The position numbers were made by a program, and so were the translations under genes. From assembly GCA_036504035.1 (NCBI GenBank), contig DASXVV010000012.1, positions 1 through 64,000 of the forward strand: 64,000 bases of DNA. Direction: 5' to 3'. The notes beneath the pieces were generated by a model that saw nothing but the letters and a program-made list of their open reading frames with translations, searched no databases and had not been told where the DNA came from. Each line of letters opens with the position of its first letter. Position 1 is the stretch's first letter. The DNA comes from Candidatus Deferrimicrobiaceae bacterium. Lineage in GTDB: Bacteria; Desulfobacterota; Deferrimicrobia; Deferrimicrobiales; Deferrimicrobiaceae. This document shows positions 1 to 7,885 of this stretch, in pieces.

Positions 1-1176
1 CGCCACCACCGCGAAGCGCCGCCCGTGCTCGCCCGCCGCCGCCGACTCGATCGCCGCGTTCAGCGCCAGCAGGTGGATCTCGCCCGCGATCTCCTTGATG
101 AGATCCATCACCTTCCCGATCTCGCCGCTCTTCTCGCCCAGGAACAGCGTCTTTTGCGCGATGTCGGTCACCCGGTCCTTGATCCGGGCCATCCCGTCGA
201 CGCTTTCCCTGACCAGTGTCGTCCCCTGCTGCGCCATTTCGACCGTCTGCTCGGCGCTGGACTTGACCGATTCGGCGTTGCCCGCGATCTGGTGCGACGT
301 GCGGGAAAGCTCCTCCATCGTCGCCGTCACCTCGGCCAGAGACGCCGCCTGCTGCGACGCGCTCGTCGCCTGCTCCTGGATCACCGTCGTAATGCCCGCG
401 GAGAATTCGCCGACCTGGCCTCCCGCATCCTGGATCTGACGGATCATCGTGCGGATGTTCTCGGCCATGGCGTTGAATGCCCGCGCCAGCGCCCGCAGCT
501 CGTTCGTGCCCTCTTCGGGGACCTGCGTCCGCAGTTCGCCTCCGGAGATTTCCTCGGCCTTGAGTACGAGCCGGTCGATCCCCCGGGTGAAGCCCCGGGC
601 GAGCGTTCGCGAGACCAGCAGGGAGCCGATGAAGATCAGCACCCCGGCGATCGTGATGTCGGTTGCGAGCCGGCGCAACCCGGATTCGACTCCCTCGTAG
701 TTCATGCCGAGCTGGATCCAGCCGAGCGATTTTCCGCCGGGCGCCACGGGAATCGTCAGCTCGAGCGCGTGCGTCTTCTTGTGGGGGACGATTCGGCGGA
801 CGATCTTCATGGACCCCTCGGCCTTGCCGGCCGGAGCCTCCCACTTTGACCCGACCCGCGTTGCATCGGAATGCGCCAGGATTGTCCGGCTTGTGTCGAC
901 GACTGCGGCGAAGGCGATGTTGGGGTCGTGCCACGCCATGTCGTCGATGTACTTGGCCAAGTAGGCCTGGTCGAAGCCGGCGCCGCCCTTGGCGAGATTT
1001 TCGGTGGCGTCGGATTCCATGGCCGTCAGCAGCGCCCCGCCATGCCGGTAGAGACTGTCGTCGAGGGCGGATTTCGCCCGATAGTAGGAGAAAAAGGAAA
1101 CCAGGAGGGTCACCGCAAGTGCGAAGGCGGCAAAGGCCATCGTCTGCCGGGCCGCCATGCTGTTCGCCGATCTCAT
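1..1176 (-). CDS. Methyl-accepting chemotaxis protein (3' end outside the window)
   Basis: Transmembrane chemoreceptor that passes ligand signals to a CheA/CheW array. It reads leftward from the ATG at 1176 and runs off the left edge, giving 392 residues. An N-terminal membrane helix (about 8-28) is followed by a roughly 160-residue periplasmic region with a Cache-like stretch (FAAVVDTSRTILAHSD), a second helix, a HAMP segment, and the start of the methylated coiled coil. The visible end has the hairpin-type core (EIHLLALNAAIESAAAGEHG, then RRFAVVA), so only the distal signalling arm is missing. The ligand cannot be inferred. Confidence 0.93.
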   Translation of the reverse strand, partial: MRSANSMAARQTMAFAAFALAVTLLVSFFSYYRAKSALDDSLYRHGGALLTAMESDATENLAKGGAGFDQAYLAKYIDDMAWHDPNIAFAAVVDTSRTILAHSDATRVGSKWEAPAGKAEGSMKIVRRIVPHKKTHALELTIPVAPGGKSLGWIQLGMNYEGVESGLRRLATDITIAGVLIFIGSLLVSRTLARGFTRGIDRLVLKAEEISGGELRTQVPEEGTNELRALARAFNAMAENIRTMIRQIQDAGGQVGEFSAGITTVIQEQATSASQQAASLAEVTATMEELSRTSHQIAGNAESVKSSAEQTVEMAQQGTTLVRESVDGMARIKDRVTDIAQKTLFLGEKSGEIGKVMDLIKEIAGEIHLLALNAAIESAAAGEHGRRFAVVA

Positions 1177-1351
1177 CTTGATCCTTTCGAATCGTGGCTT
1201 TGCGGACGCTTTATCGGATCTGTTGTCATTTGTTTGTATCGGCAAAAGCATCCGGTTTCTTGCGTGTCAAATGCCGCTGGGGTATCGTACCCTCAAGGGT
1301 AACAGGAACCGTCGAATCCAGCCGGAAAGACGCAGGCAAGGGGGTGTCCGC

Positions 1352-1756
1352 TTGAGCGGTCAACAGTTGCTGTTCGTGGCGTTGTCGTTTGCCGTGATCG
1401 TACTCTCGGGTGTTCTCGCGGTCACGCTGCTCCAGCTTCGACGCACGATCCGGCAACTCGAGTCGCGCCTCGAATCGACGCTTCGCCAGGCCGAGATGAC
1501 GGCCGAGGATCTGCGCCGGACCAATGCGACGGTACGAGAGATCCTGGTCCACGTCGAGCGGGTTGCCGCCAACGTGGCGCTCGTGAGCGAAGGAGGCAAG
1601 AAGGTTCGCCGGTCGCTCGACATGGCTTCCGCCGGCATCGCCGGCATCGTGCTTCCGGTCATCGGCGGCGTATCGGGCGTGACGGCGGGTGCGAAGGCAT
1701 TCATCGAATCGCTCGTCAATCGGCATTCCCGAAAGGAGGAAGAAGATCATGTGTGA
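1352..1756 (+). CDS. DUF948-like membrane-anchored coiled-coil protein
   Basis: A 134-residue protein with one N-terminal membrane helix, a helical coiled-coil stretch rich in Arg/Glu (about 35-85), and a small-residue hydrophobic segment near the C terminus (IAGIVLPVIGGVSGVTAG). This is the DUF948 pattern; function is unknown. I chose TTG at 1352 because a purine-rich AAGGGGG lies just upstream and family members start right before the first helix. The frame is open further upstream, but that part lacks protein-like character. The 3' end overlaps the YtxH-type gene by 8 bases, so the two are translationally coupled. Confidence 0.72.
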   Translation: MSGQQLLFVALSFAVIVLSGVLAVTLLQLRRTIRQLESRLESTLRQAEMTAEDLRRTNATVREILVHVERVAANVALVSEGGKKVRRSLDMASAGIAGIVLPVIGGVSGVTAGAKAFIESLVNRHSRKEEEDHV

Positions 1757-2045
1757 AGAGAAGGGGTTCAACGGCACGGCTCTGGTCGCGTTTCTTGCGG
1801 GAGGTCTGATCGGCGCCGGCATCGCGCTCCTGACCGCGCCGGTCTCGGGCCGCGAGGCGCGCGAGAAGATCAGCGACCTCGCCGGCGATCTGAAAGAAAA
1901 GGCCACCGGCTGGACCGGCGATGTCCGGGCCAAGGTTGGCGGGCTGCTCGAACGGGAATCCTCCGCGGTCAAGGAGGCCTACGAGGCCGGCCGCGAGGCG
2001 ATGGCGCGCGAGCGCGCCAAGTTCGGGGAGAACACGCCTGAATAG
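1749..2045 (+). CDS. YtxH domain protein
   Basis: A 98-residue protein with one N-terminal glycine-rich membrane helix (FLAGGLIGAGIALLTAP) followed by SGREAREKI, the hallmark of the YtxH (gas vesicle/stress protein) family, then an amphipathic charged helix. The family is membrane-associated with no established biochemical role; relatives are often stress-induced. A GGAGGA ribosome-binding site lies just upstream of the ATG at 1749, inside the end of the DUF948-like gene. That pairing is common and suggests joint work at the inner membrane. Confidence 0.82.
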   Translation: MCEEKGFNGTALVAFLAGGLIGAGIALLTAPVSGREAREKISDLAGDLKEKATGWTGDVRAKVGGLLERESSAVKEAYEAGREAMARERAKFGENTPE

Positions 2046-2072
2046 CCAAGGCGACATCCGGGAATAAACGGT

Positions 2073-2109
2073 GCGGGGCGGGGGAATTGATCCCCCGCCC
2101 CGCTTTCTT
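2073..2109. terminator. Strong Rho-independent terminator
   Basis: A perfect 12-bp GC stem (2073-2084 pairing with 2092-2103) with a 7-base loop is followed by a T-rich run on the + strand. It ends the DUF948/YtxH operon and lies between this operon and the convergent rubrerythrin gene. Confidence 0.85.
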
Positions 2110-2140
2110 TTTCAGGCGCGTCGGCGATCGTGCGCCGATG

Positions 2141-2710
2141 CTACCAGTTCGACTCGGCCGGCATGAACCAGCCCTGCGGGTGCGTGCAGGCCTTGCACAC
2201 CTTGGGCGCCTCGGTCCCTTCGTGGATGTGTCCGCACTTGATGCATTTCCAGCGGATCGGCGCCTCGCGCTTGAAGTAGGTGCCGTTCCGGATTCGCTCG
2301 AGAAGATTCAGATAGCGCGCCTCGTGGTGGACCTCGACGCCCGCGATGTTCCGGAACGTCACGGCCGCCTTGGTGAACCCTTCTTCTTCGGCGATCTTCC
2401 CCATGGCCGGGTAGAGGTTGCTCCACTCTTCTTTCTCGCCCGCCGCCGCCGCTTCCAGGTTGACCCGCGTGTCGCCGATCCGGCTCGGGTACGAGGCCGT
2501 AAACTCGACGTCGGTCCCTTCGAGCAGCTTGAAGTACATATTGGCGTGCTTCCGCTCGTTGTCGGCCGTCTCGAGGAAGACGTTCGCGATCGCCTCGTAC
2601 CCTTCTTTCGAGGCGATGCCGGCGTAGAACGTGTAGCGGTTGCGCGCCTGAGATTCTCCGGCGAACGCCGCCATCAGGTTTTTCTCGGTCTTCGATCCCT
2701 TCATCGTCAT
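2141..2710 (-). CDS. rbr: Rubrerythrin
   Basis: A non-haem diiron peroxidase that removes H2O2 in anaerobes, using electrons passed through a rubredoxin-like centre. The 189-residue product has the ferritin-like four-helix domain with diiron ligands in FAGESQARNRY, ETADNERKH, EEWSNLYP and EVHHEARY. The C-terminal rubredoxin-like centre is KCIKCGHIH...CKACTHP. It has the usual length and both iron sites. The start at 2710 has GGAGG five bases upstream; ATG at 2704 is also possible. It is a separate unit from the pyrophosphatase upstream (40-base gap), although cotranscription is possible. Confidence 0.96.
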   Translation of the reverse strand: MTMKGSKTEKNLMAAFAGESQARNRYTFYAGIASKEGYEAIANVFLETADNERKHANMYFKLLEGTDVEFTASYPSRIGDTRVNLEAAAAGEKEEWSNLYPAMGKIAEEEGFTKAAVTFRNIAGVEVHHEARYLNLLERIRNGTYFKREAPIRWKCIKCGHIHEGTEAPKVCKACTHPQGWFMPAESNW

Positions 2711-2750
2711 CGTTTCCTCCGGTCGTTTCCTGGAATTTCCTGCCTTGCGA

Positions 2751-4409
2751 TCACTCGCCCTCCAGCCGGGAGAGCGCCTTGAGAAGGTGGGGGACAAGCT
2801 GTTTCTTGCGGGAGAGGACCCCCTTCATCTCGTAAAGGTGCGGCTCGACCTGGGGATATTCCATCACGTGGGCGATGCGCGTGTACCCCTCGACGAGGAA
2901 CAGCGTCACCTCGGCGGCGATATCGGTCACCATGAGCCCGGCCACGAAAAGGCCGTCGCGTTTCCGGATCGAAGAAAGGGCATCGAGGAACGCCTGCTTC
3001 ATCTCGTGAAATTCGTCGAAGCCGATGACCTCGACCTGCCCCACGCCGATCTCGTGGCTGCCGTGGCGGAACCGCTTGAAGTCGGATTCGAGCGCCTTGG
3101 CGGCCGAACCGAAGTTCCGGAGGGAGCTGGAGGCGGCGAAAATCTCCCGTCCGAACTCGGATGCATCGAGGTGGGCGATCGATTCGAGCCACCTGGCGGC
3201 GGCATGGTCGGATTCCGTCGTCGTGGGTGACTTGAGCAACACCGTGTCGGAGAGGATGCCGGCCAAAAGGAGGGCGGCGATCTTTTCCTCGGGCGCGAGG
3301 CCCTGCTCCCGGTAGCGGTCGGCGACGAGGGTGCATGTGCTGCCGACGGGCGACGTGATGAAGGCGATCGGGGAAACGGTCGGCCCGTTCCCGAGCTTGT
3401 GGTGGTCGATCACCTCTTCGATCTCGACCGCTTCGGCGCCCGGGACGGCCTGCCCGATCTCGTTGTGGTCGACGAGCGCCAGGGCGTAGGGAAGGGGGGC
3501 GAGCAGCGATGACTTGGTGGCAACACCCGCCAGCGTGCCGTCGTCCTCGAGGGCGAAGACCGAGGGCTCCCGCGAGGCGAGCAGCTTTTGCCGGAGGCGG
3601 GTCAGCGGTTCCCCGACGCCGATGGTCTCGAACTTCCGTTCCGCGAAAAGGGAGACGGGGGTGGACAGGCGCGCGAGCCAGGCCGCGGTGGCCGTGTCGT
3701 GCGGCGTGACGAGGATGATGGTCCCCCGATCGGCCGCCAGCGAACGCAACGACGCATCGGGCGCGTGGCCTCCGGTCAGCACCAGGATCCGGACGCCATG
3801 CTCGACGGCGGCCTGCTGGATCGGGACCCGGTCGCCGGTCATGACGAGCAGCTCGCGCGGGGCATACCCGGAGATCCGGCCGGAGAAAGAGGCGGCTCCC
3901 ATCGCGCCGATGAAGAGCTTGAGCGTGACCGGTGCGTCGAGGGCGTCCCCGCCGTCGAGCGACGCCCCGAGCGTCCGCGCCAGAGCGCGGGGAGTGGTGA
4001 GAATCTCCCGCTGGTGCTCGGCGCTGGGCAGCAGGTATTTCTCGGACAGGCGCAGCAGGGAAAGGATGCCCCAAGGCTTCCGCTCCGCGTCGAGCACCGG
4101 CAGGGTCCGGACGCCGCTGACGTGGAACGCCTCGAGCGCCTGGTAGGCGCTGGTGTCGAGTGTCACGGCCACCGGATCGGGCTTGATCGTGTCGCGCACC
4201 TTGGGGTGGACATCGGCGAGGGTGACGGGATCGGGGAGGCCGAGGCGGTCGAGGATGAAGCGTGTCTGGGGGTTCGGGGCACCCGCCATGGCGGCGACAA
4301 CCCGGGATGAGGCGCCGGTCCGCCGCTTGAGATCGGCATAGCCGATGGCCGCCGCGACCGAATCGGTGTCGGGATTCCGGTGGCCGATGACGAACAGCGT
4401 CTTTTCCAT
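2751..4409 (-). CDS. ppaC: Manganese-type family II inorganic pyrophosphatase with CBS and DRTGG-like insert
   Basis: Cytoplasmic enzyme that hydrolyses pyrophosphate to phosphate; the family uses Mn2+ or Co2+. The 552-residue product has the split DHH architecture. The N-terminal catalytic part (HRNPDTDSV) is interrupted from about residue 65 by a CBS motif, a DRTGG-like region and a second CBS motif. The DHH motif (VIDHHKLGN), LLAGILSDT and the DHHA2 domain ending in LSRKKQLVPHL then follow. CBS-containing members are regulated by adenine nucleotides in known relatives. It starts 29 bases after znuB on the same strand, so it probably shares the metal-transporter transcript. Confidence 0.9.
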   Translation of the reverse strand: MEKTLFVIGHRNPDTDSVAAAIGYADLKRRTGASSRVVAAMAGAPNPQTRFILDRLGLPDPVTLADVHPKVRDTIKPDPVAVTLDTSAYQALEAFHVSGVRTLPVLDAERKPWGILSLLRLSEKYLLPSAEHQREILTTPRALARTLGASLDGGDALDAPVTLKLFIGAMGAASFSGRISGYAPRELLVMTGDRVPIQQAAVEHGVRILVLTGGHAPDASLRSLAADRGTIILVTPHDTATAAWLARLSTPVSLFAERKFETIGVGEPLTRLRQKLLASREPSVFALEDDGTLAGVATKSSLLAPLPYALALVDHNEIGQAVPGAEAVEIEEVIDHHKLGNGPTVSPIAFITSPVGSTCTLVADRYREQGLAPEEKIAALLLAGILSDTVLLKSPTTTESDHAAARWLESIAHLDASEFGREIFAASSSLRNFGSAAKALESDFKRFRHGSHEIGVGQVEVIGFDEFHEMKQAFLDALSSIRKRDGLFVAGLMVTDIAAEVTLFLVEGYTRIAHVMEYPQVEPHLYEMKGVLSRKKQLVPHLLKALSRLEGE

Positions 4410-4438
4410 GGGCGTGGACTCCTTCGTCGCGAAGCCGG

Positions 4439-5299
4439 TCAACGGGGAACGAACGCCCGGACCGCCAGGGTGAGGGTGAAGCAGGCCGAGGAGAAGAGGA
4501 CGACCGTGGCGCCGGTGGCGCTGTCGAGATAGAAGGAGGCGACGAGCCCGCCGATCCCGGAAAACAGGGCGACGCCGACGGCGATCGCAAAGGCCGAGGC
4601 GACGCTTCCCGCGATGTTGCGGGCGGCAGCGGCCGGCACGACGAGCAGCGCCGTGACGAGCAGGATGCCGACTGCCCGGATCGCGGTGGTGACCACAAGG
4701 GCGGTCACGAGCGCGAACGAGATCTCGAGCGCCCTGGTGCGGATGCGCATGGCCCGGGCGATCCCCTCGTGCGCGCCGAGAAGCAGCAGGCGGTTGAGCG
4801 TCAGGAACAGGTAGCCGGCGACGAGCGCCGCGAGCGCCGCCATCCAGAGGAGCTCGGTGTCGGAAACGGCGAGCAGGTCGCCGTAGAGGAAGCCCTGGAG
4901 ATTCCGCGTCAGCCCCTTCCGGACGCTGATGATGGCGATGCCGAGCGCGACCACCGTCGAAAAGAAGACGCCGATCACGGTATCGGTCGAAAGGTCGGTA
5001 CGCCCCTTGACGGTCGCGATGGCCCATGCGACGAAAAGGCCGAACGCCACCATCGTGACCAGCGGGTGGATGCCGAGCAGCACGCCGAGCGCGACCCCCG
5101 TAAAGGCCGAGTGGCCGATGGCGTCGGAGAAGAACGCCATCCGGAAGTGGACGAGCGGCACGCCGATCATGGCGGCGGTCGGCCCGACGAGCAGGACGGC
5201 CAGCAGTGCCCGCTTCATGAAATCGAGGCCGGCCATGTCGGCTGGGAGCAGGTGCCCGAGGAATCCCAGGACGGGGGCGAGCAGCGTGGCTTCGGTCAT
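4439..5299 (-). CDS. znuB: Zinc/manganese ABC transporter permease (ZnuB/MntB family)
   Basis: Inner-membrane permease of a metal-uptake ABC transporter, 286 residues and strongly hydrophobic throughout, with about eight predicted helices. Family features include HFRMAFFSDAIGHSAFTGVALG, split here as HFRMAFFSDAIGHS then AFTGVALG, and the late motif RAVGILLVTALLVVPAAAAR. The ATG at 5299 overlaps the stop of the ATPase gene (ATGA). An upstream in-frame ATG at 5311 would lie inside that gene. Whether Zn2+ or Mn2+ is the physiological substrate cannot be read from the permease; the manganese-type pyrophosphatase downstream leans towards Mn2+. Confidence 0.92.
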   Translation of the reverse strand: MTEATLLAPVLGFLGHLLPADMAGLDFMKRALLAVLLVGPTAAMIGVPLVHFRMAFFSDAIGHSAFTGVALGVLLGIHPLVTMVAFGLFVAWAIATVKGRTDLSTDTVIGVFFSTVVALGIAIISVRKGLTRNLQGFLYGDLLAVSDTELLWMAALAALVAGYLFLTLNRLLLLGAHEGIARAMRIRTRALEISFALVTALVVTTAIRAVGILLVTALLVVPAAAARNIAGSVASAFAIAVGVALFSGIGGLVASFYLDSATGATVVLFSSACFTLTLAVRAFVPR

Positions 5300-6099
5300 G
5301 GGCAGTCGCACTCCCCTTCGTGCAGGTGCCCGTGGCCGTGGGCGTGTTGGTGCCGGAACAGGTGCGCTTCGCTTCCGTACATCTCCGCCAGCGTGCCGGA
5401 CGTCAGCACCTCGGTCGTGGCGCCCTGGCAGACGATCCGGCGGTCGAGACAGATGACGCGGTCGGCGTGGCGCGTGACAACCGAGAGGTCGTGGCTGACC
5501 AGCAGCAGGCTGAAGCGGCTCTCGCTGTGGACCTCCCCCAGGAAATCGCAGAAGAGCTCCTCTCCCGCCACGTCGACGCCCGAGACCGGCTCGTCGAGCA
5601 GCAGGATGTCGGGCTGCCCGCGCAGGGCGAGGGCGAGCAGCACCCGCTGGAGCTCGCCGCCCGAAAGCCGCCCCAGCGGCTTCTTGATGAGGTGGGAGGC
5701 GCCGGCGCGCGCAAGCGCCTCCTCGGCGCCGGCGCGCGCGGCGCGGGAATGGCCGAAGACGACCGGGAAACGCTGGGCCGGCAGGCAGAAGAAGTCGAGC
5801 ACGGTCATCGGAACGTCCCGGTCGATGTCGAGCCGTTGGGGGACGTAGCCGATGCGCGGCTTGCCGCGCCCGTGCTCCTCGGAATGGCAGAAGCGGATCG
5901 AGCCGTCGTACGGGACCATCCCCAGGATTGCCTTGAGCAGCGTCGTCTTGCCGGCGCCGTTCGGGCCGATGAGTGCGGTGACCTCGCCGCAGCGGATATC
6001 GGCGTCGATGCCGGAGAGGATCTCGACGCCGCCCAGCCGGACGGTGAGCCCGCGGATCTCGAGCGTGTGGAGGTGGCCCGGGACGGGATCGGCGCTCAT
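5296..6099 (-). CDS. znuC: Zinc/manganese ABC transporter ATP-binding protein
   Basis: ATPase of the metal-uptake transporter, 267 residues. Walker A is GPNGAGKTT, the Q-loop lies in IGYVPQRLD, the ABC signature is LSGGELQRV, Walker B is DILLLDEPVSGVD, and the switch His lies in LLVSHDLSV. An unusual His/Cys-rich tail (HQHAHGHGHLHEGECDC) closes the protein and looks metal-binding. Both ends overlap neighbours by four bases (ATGA), so znuA-znuC-znuB are translationally coupled. The tail may act as a local metal sensor or store; that is inference. Confidence 0.93.
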   Translation of the reverse strand: MSADPVPGHLHTLEIRGLTVRLGGVEILSGIDADIRCGEVTALIGPNGAGKTTLLKAILGMVPYDGSIRFCHSEEHGRGKPRIGYVPQRLDIDRDVPMTVLDFFCLPAQRFPVVFGHSRAARAGAEEALARAGASHLIKKPLGRLSGGELQRVLLALALRGQPDILLLDEPVSGVDVAGEELFCDFLGEVHSESRFSLLLVSHDLSVVTRHADRVICLDRRIVCQGATTEVLTSGTLAEMYGSEAHLFRHQHAHGHGHLHEGECDCP

Positions 6100-6998
6100 T
6101 TTCCCAGCGTCTCGCCCAACACGCGCAGGTTGGCGCGCATCGCGTCTTCGTAGGCCGTGAGGGCGGCCGATCCCGTCGCCACCGGGTCGAGTGCGCGGAC
6201 CGGCACGCGCGCCTCGCGGGCGACCATCTCGGCCAGCCGCGCCGGGTATTGCGGTTCGCCGAAGACCGCCGCCGCCCGCCGGTCGTGGATGATGCGGATC
6301 AGCTTCCGGACCTCGCCTGCCGAAGGTTCCTGCCCTGGCACCGTCTCGATCTCGCCGACGATGGCGAGCCCGAGGTCGCGCGCCAGGTAGTCGAACACGT
6401 TGTGGAAGGTGACGATGTTGCGGGACCGGAAGCGCCGGGCCGCCGCGTCGCACTCGCGGGAGAGCGCCTCGAGGCGCCGGACGTATCCTTCGGCGTTGGC
6501 ATGGAAGCGGGCGGCATTGCCCGGCGACGCCGCCGACAGCGCCTTCTCGATGGCACGGACCTGCAGCACGGCGTTTTTCGGGCTCACCCAGCTATGGGGG
6601 TTGATGCCGCCATGGCCGTGACCTTCGCGCGAATCCTCCCGGATCGGGGAGACGCCCGCGCCGCTTTCGACGACCCGGATGCGGGGGTTGGCCTTCCGGA
6701 CCGGGGCACCGAGGAACTCCTCCATGCCGAGCCCGTTGACGACGAACAGGTCGGCAGCGGCGATCTTCTTCATGTCTGACGGGGTCAGGGCGTAATCGTG
6801 CGGGCAGCCGAGCGAGGGGGGCAGCATCATCTCGACGGTCACGCCCGGCGCGTCGCCCACGACGTTTTTGGTAAACAGGTACATCGGCAGGAACGAGGTC
6901 AGCACCCGGAGCGGAGGCGCGGCGACGCCGACCGCGGCCGGCGCAAGAAAAACGGCCGTCAGGGCGAGGGCGAAAAGGCGGAGGCAACGCTTGATCAT
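6096..6998 (-). CDS. znuA: Metal ABC transporter substrate-binding protein (cluster A-I)
   Basis: Periplasmic Zn2+/Mn2+-binding protein that feeds the ZnuBC-type transporter, 300 residues with a signal peptide (1-27, ending AVGVAA). Likely metal ligands are His in GCPHDYALTP, His in NPHSWVSP, His in TFHNVFDYLARDLGL, and an acidic residue near the C terminus (RALDPVATG). A short His-rich loop (REGHGHGGINPH) precedes the second ligand; zinc-type proteins usually have such a loop and manganese-type ones often do not. It is the first gene of the metal operon. Confidence 0.93.
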   Translation of the reverse strand: MIKRCLRLFALALTAVFLAPAAVGVAAPPLRVLTSFLPMYLFTKNVVGDAPGVTVEMMLPPSLGCPHDYALTPSDMKKIAAADLFVVNGLGMEEFLGAPVRKANPRIRVVESGAGVSPIREDSREGHGHGGINPHSWVSPKNAVLQVRAIEKALSAASPGNAARFHANAEGYVRRLEALSRECDAAARRFRSRNIVTFHNVFDYLARDLGLAIVGEIETVPGQEPSAGEVRKLIRIIHDRRAAAVFGEPQYPARLAEMVAREARVPVRALDPVATGSAALTAYEDAMRANLRVLGETLGK

Positions 6999-7007
6999 GG
7001 GAATTCC

Positions 7008-7036
7008 ACTATATTTCCCCCACCGTCGTAATGCAA
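7008..7036 (-). promoter_or_regulatory. Candidate promoter of the znuACB-ppaC operon
   Basis: On the minus strand TTGCAT (7031-7036) and TATAGT (7008-7013) are separated by exactly 17 bases, a good sigma-70-type match. The predicted start of transcription would lie only a few bases before the znuA ATG, so the mRNA would have almost no leader. Either the message is near-leaderless or the real promoter lies further upstream. I did not recognise a Zur or MntR operator. Confidence 0.4.
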
Positions 7037-7144
7037 CGGCCCCTCCGGCCGGGGCATCCCATGAACGTGAGGTTCATCCGCAACAAAGCCGGGTTGTGGG
7101 GGGTTGCGGCTTCCTCTACAATGGGATGGTTCCAAGGGAAGGGA

Positions 7145-7885
7145 GTGCCGTTGGCCTTTTATGAACAGTTGAGCCGGTCCTACGACGCCCTGTTCCCCGT
7201 TTCCGCGGCCCAAAGGACGTTGCTGCGTTCCTTTGCCGAGGAGCGCCCGGGGTTGCGGGTCGTCGACGCCGGCTGCGGATCAGGGGGGCAGTTGTTGCCG
7301 CTCGTCGAGCTGGGCGCCCTCTGCACCGGGTTCGACCCCGATCCGGCGATGGCCGAACTTGCCCGCAGGAAGCTTTCCCCGTTTTCGAACGCTCGCATCG
7401 AAGTGGGCGGATTCGGTGATCTTCTCCGGCTGGTTCCTCCAGGGAGCGCCGATCTCCTGCTCTGTCTCGGCAATTCGCTGGTCCATGTTCCGCAGGACGC
7501 GGCGGCGCGGTTCCTGGCCGAGGCGTTCGTGGCGCTTGCGGACGGCGGGTTGTTGCTGCTCCAGATCCTGAACTACGACCGGTTCGCCCCCGGGGGGGCG
7601 TCCGAGCTCCCGCCGCTCCGGTCGGCCGACGGCTCAGCCTCGATGACGCGGCGCTATCGGTGGGAGGGCGACCGGACGCTTCGGTTCCAGACGCAACTGA
7701 CGTTGGCCGGCGATCCGCAGGGGCCGGTCGACAACGATATCCCGCTCTACCCGATCCGTCCGGGCGAGTTGCGGGAGATGCTCGCCACGGCAGGGTTCAG
7801 GGATCCGGTGTTCCATTCCGATTTCGCCCTGTCGGCTTTTTCGAATGACTCGGAGGGGCTCGTATGCCTGGCAAGAAAAAAATAG
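7145..7885 (+). CDS. Class I SAM-dependent methyltransferase
   Basis: A 246-residue Rossmann-fold methyltransferase. Motif I is VVDAGCGSGGQ, the acidic residue that would bind the SAM ribose lies in TGFDPDPAMAELA, and motif IV is in SADLLLCLGNSLVHV. The substrate is unknown. GTG at 7145 follows a purine-rich AAGGGAAGGGA; an in-frame ATG at 7121 is an alternative. The 3' end overlaps the following transpeptidase gene by 22 bases, suggesting cotranscription. Confidence 0.8.
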   Translation: MPLAFYEQLSRSYDALFPVSAAQRTLLRSFAEERPGLRVVDAGCGSGGQLLPLVELGALCTGFDPDPAMAELARRKLSPFSNARIEVGGFGDLLRLVPPGSADLLLCLGNSLVHVPQDAAARFLAEAFVALADGGLLLLQILNYDRFAPGGASELPPLRSADGSASMTRRYRWEGDRTLRFQTQLTLAGDPQGPVDNDIPLYPIRPGELREMLATAGFRDPVFHSDFALSAFSNDSEGLVCLARKK

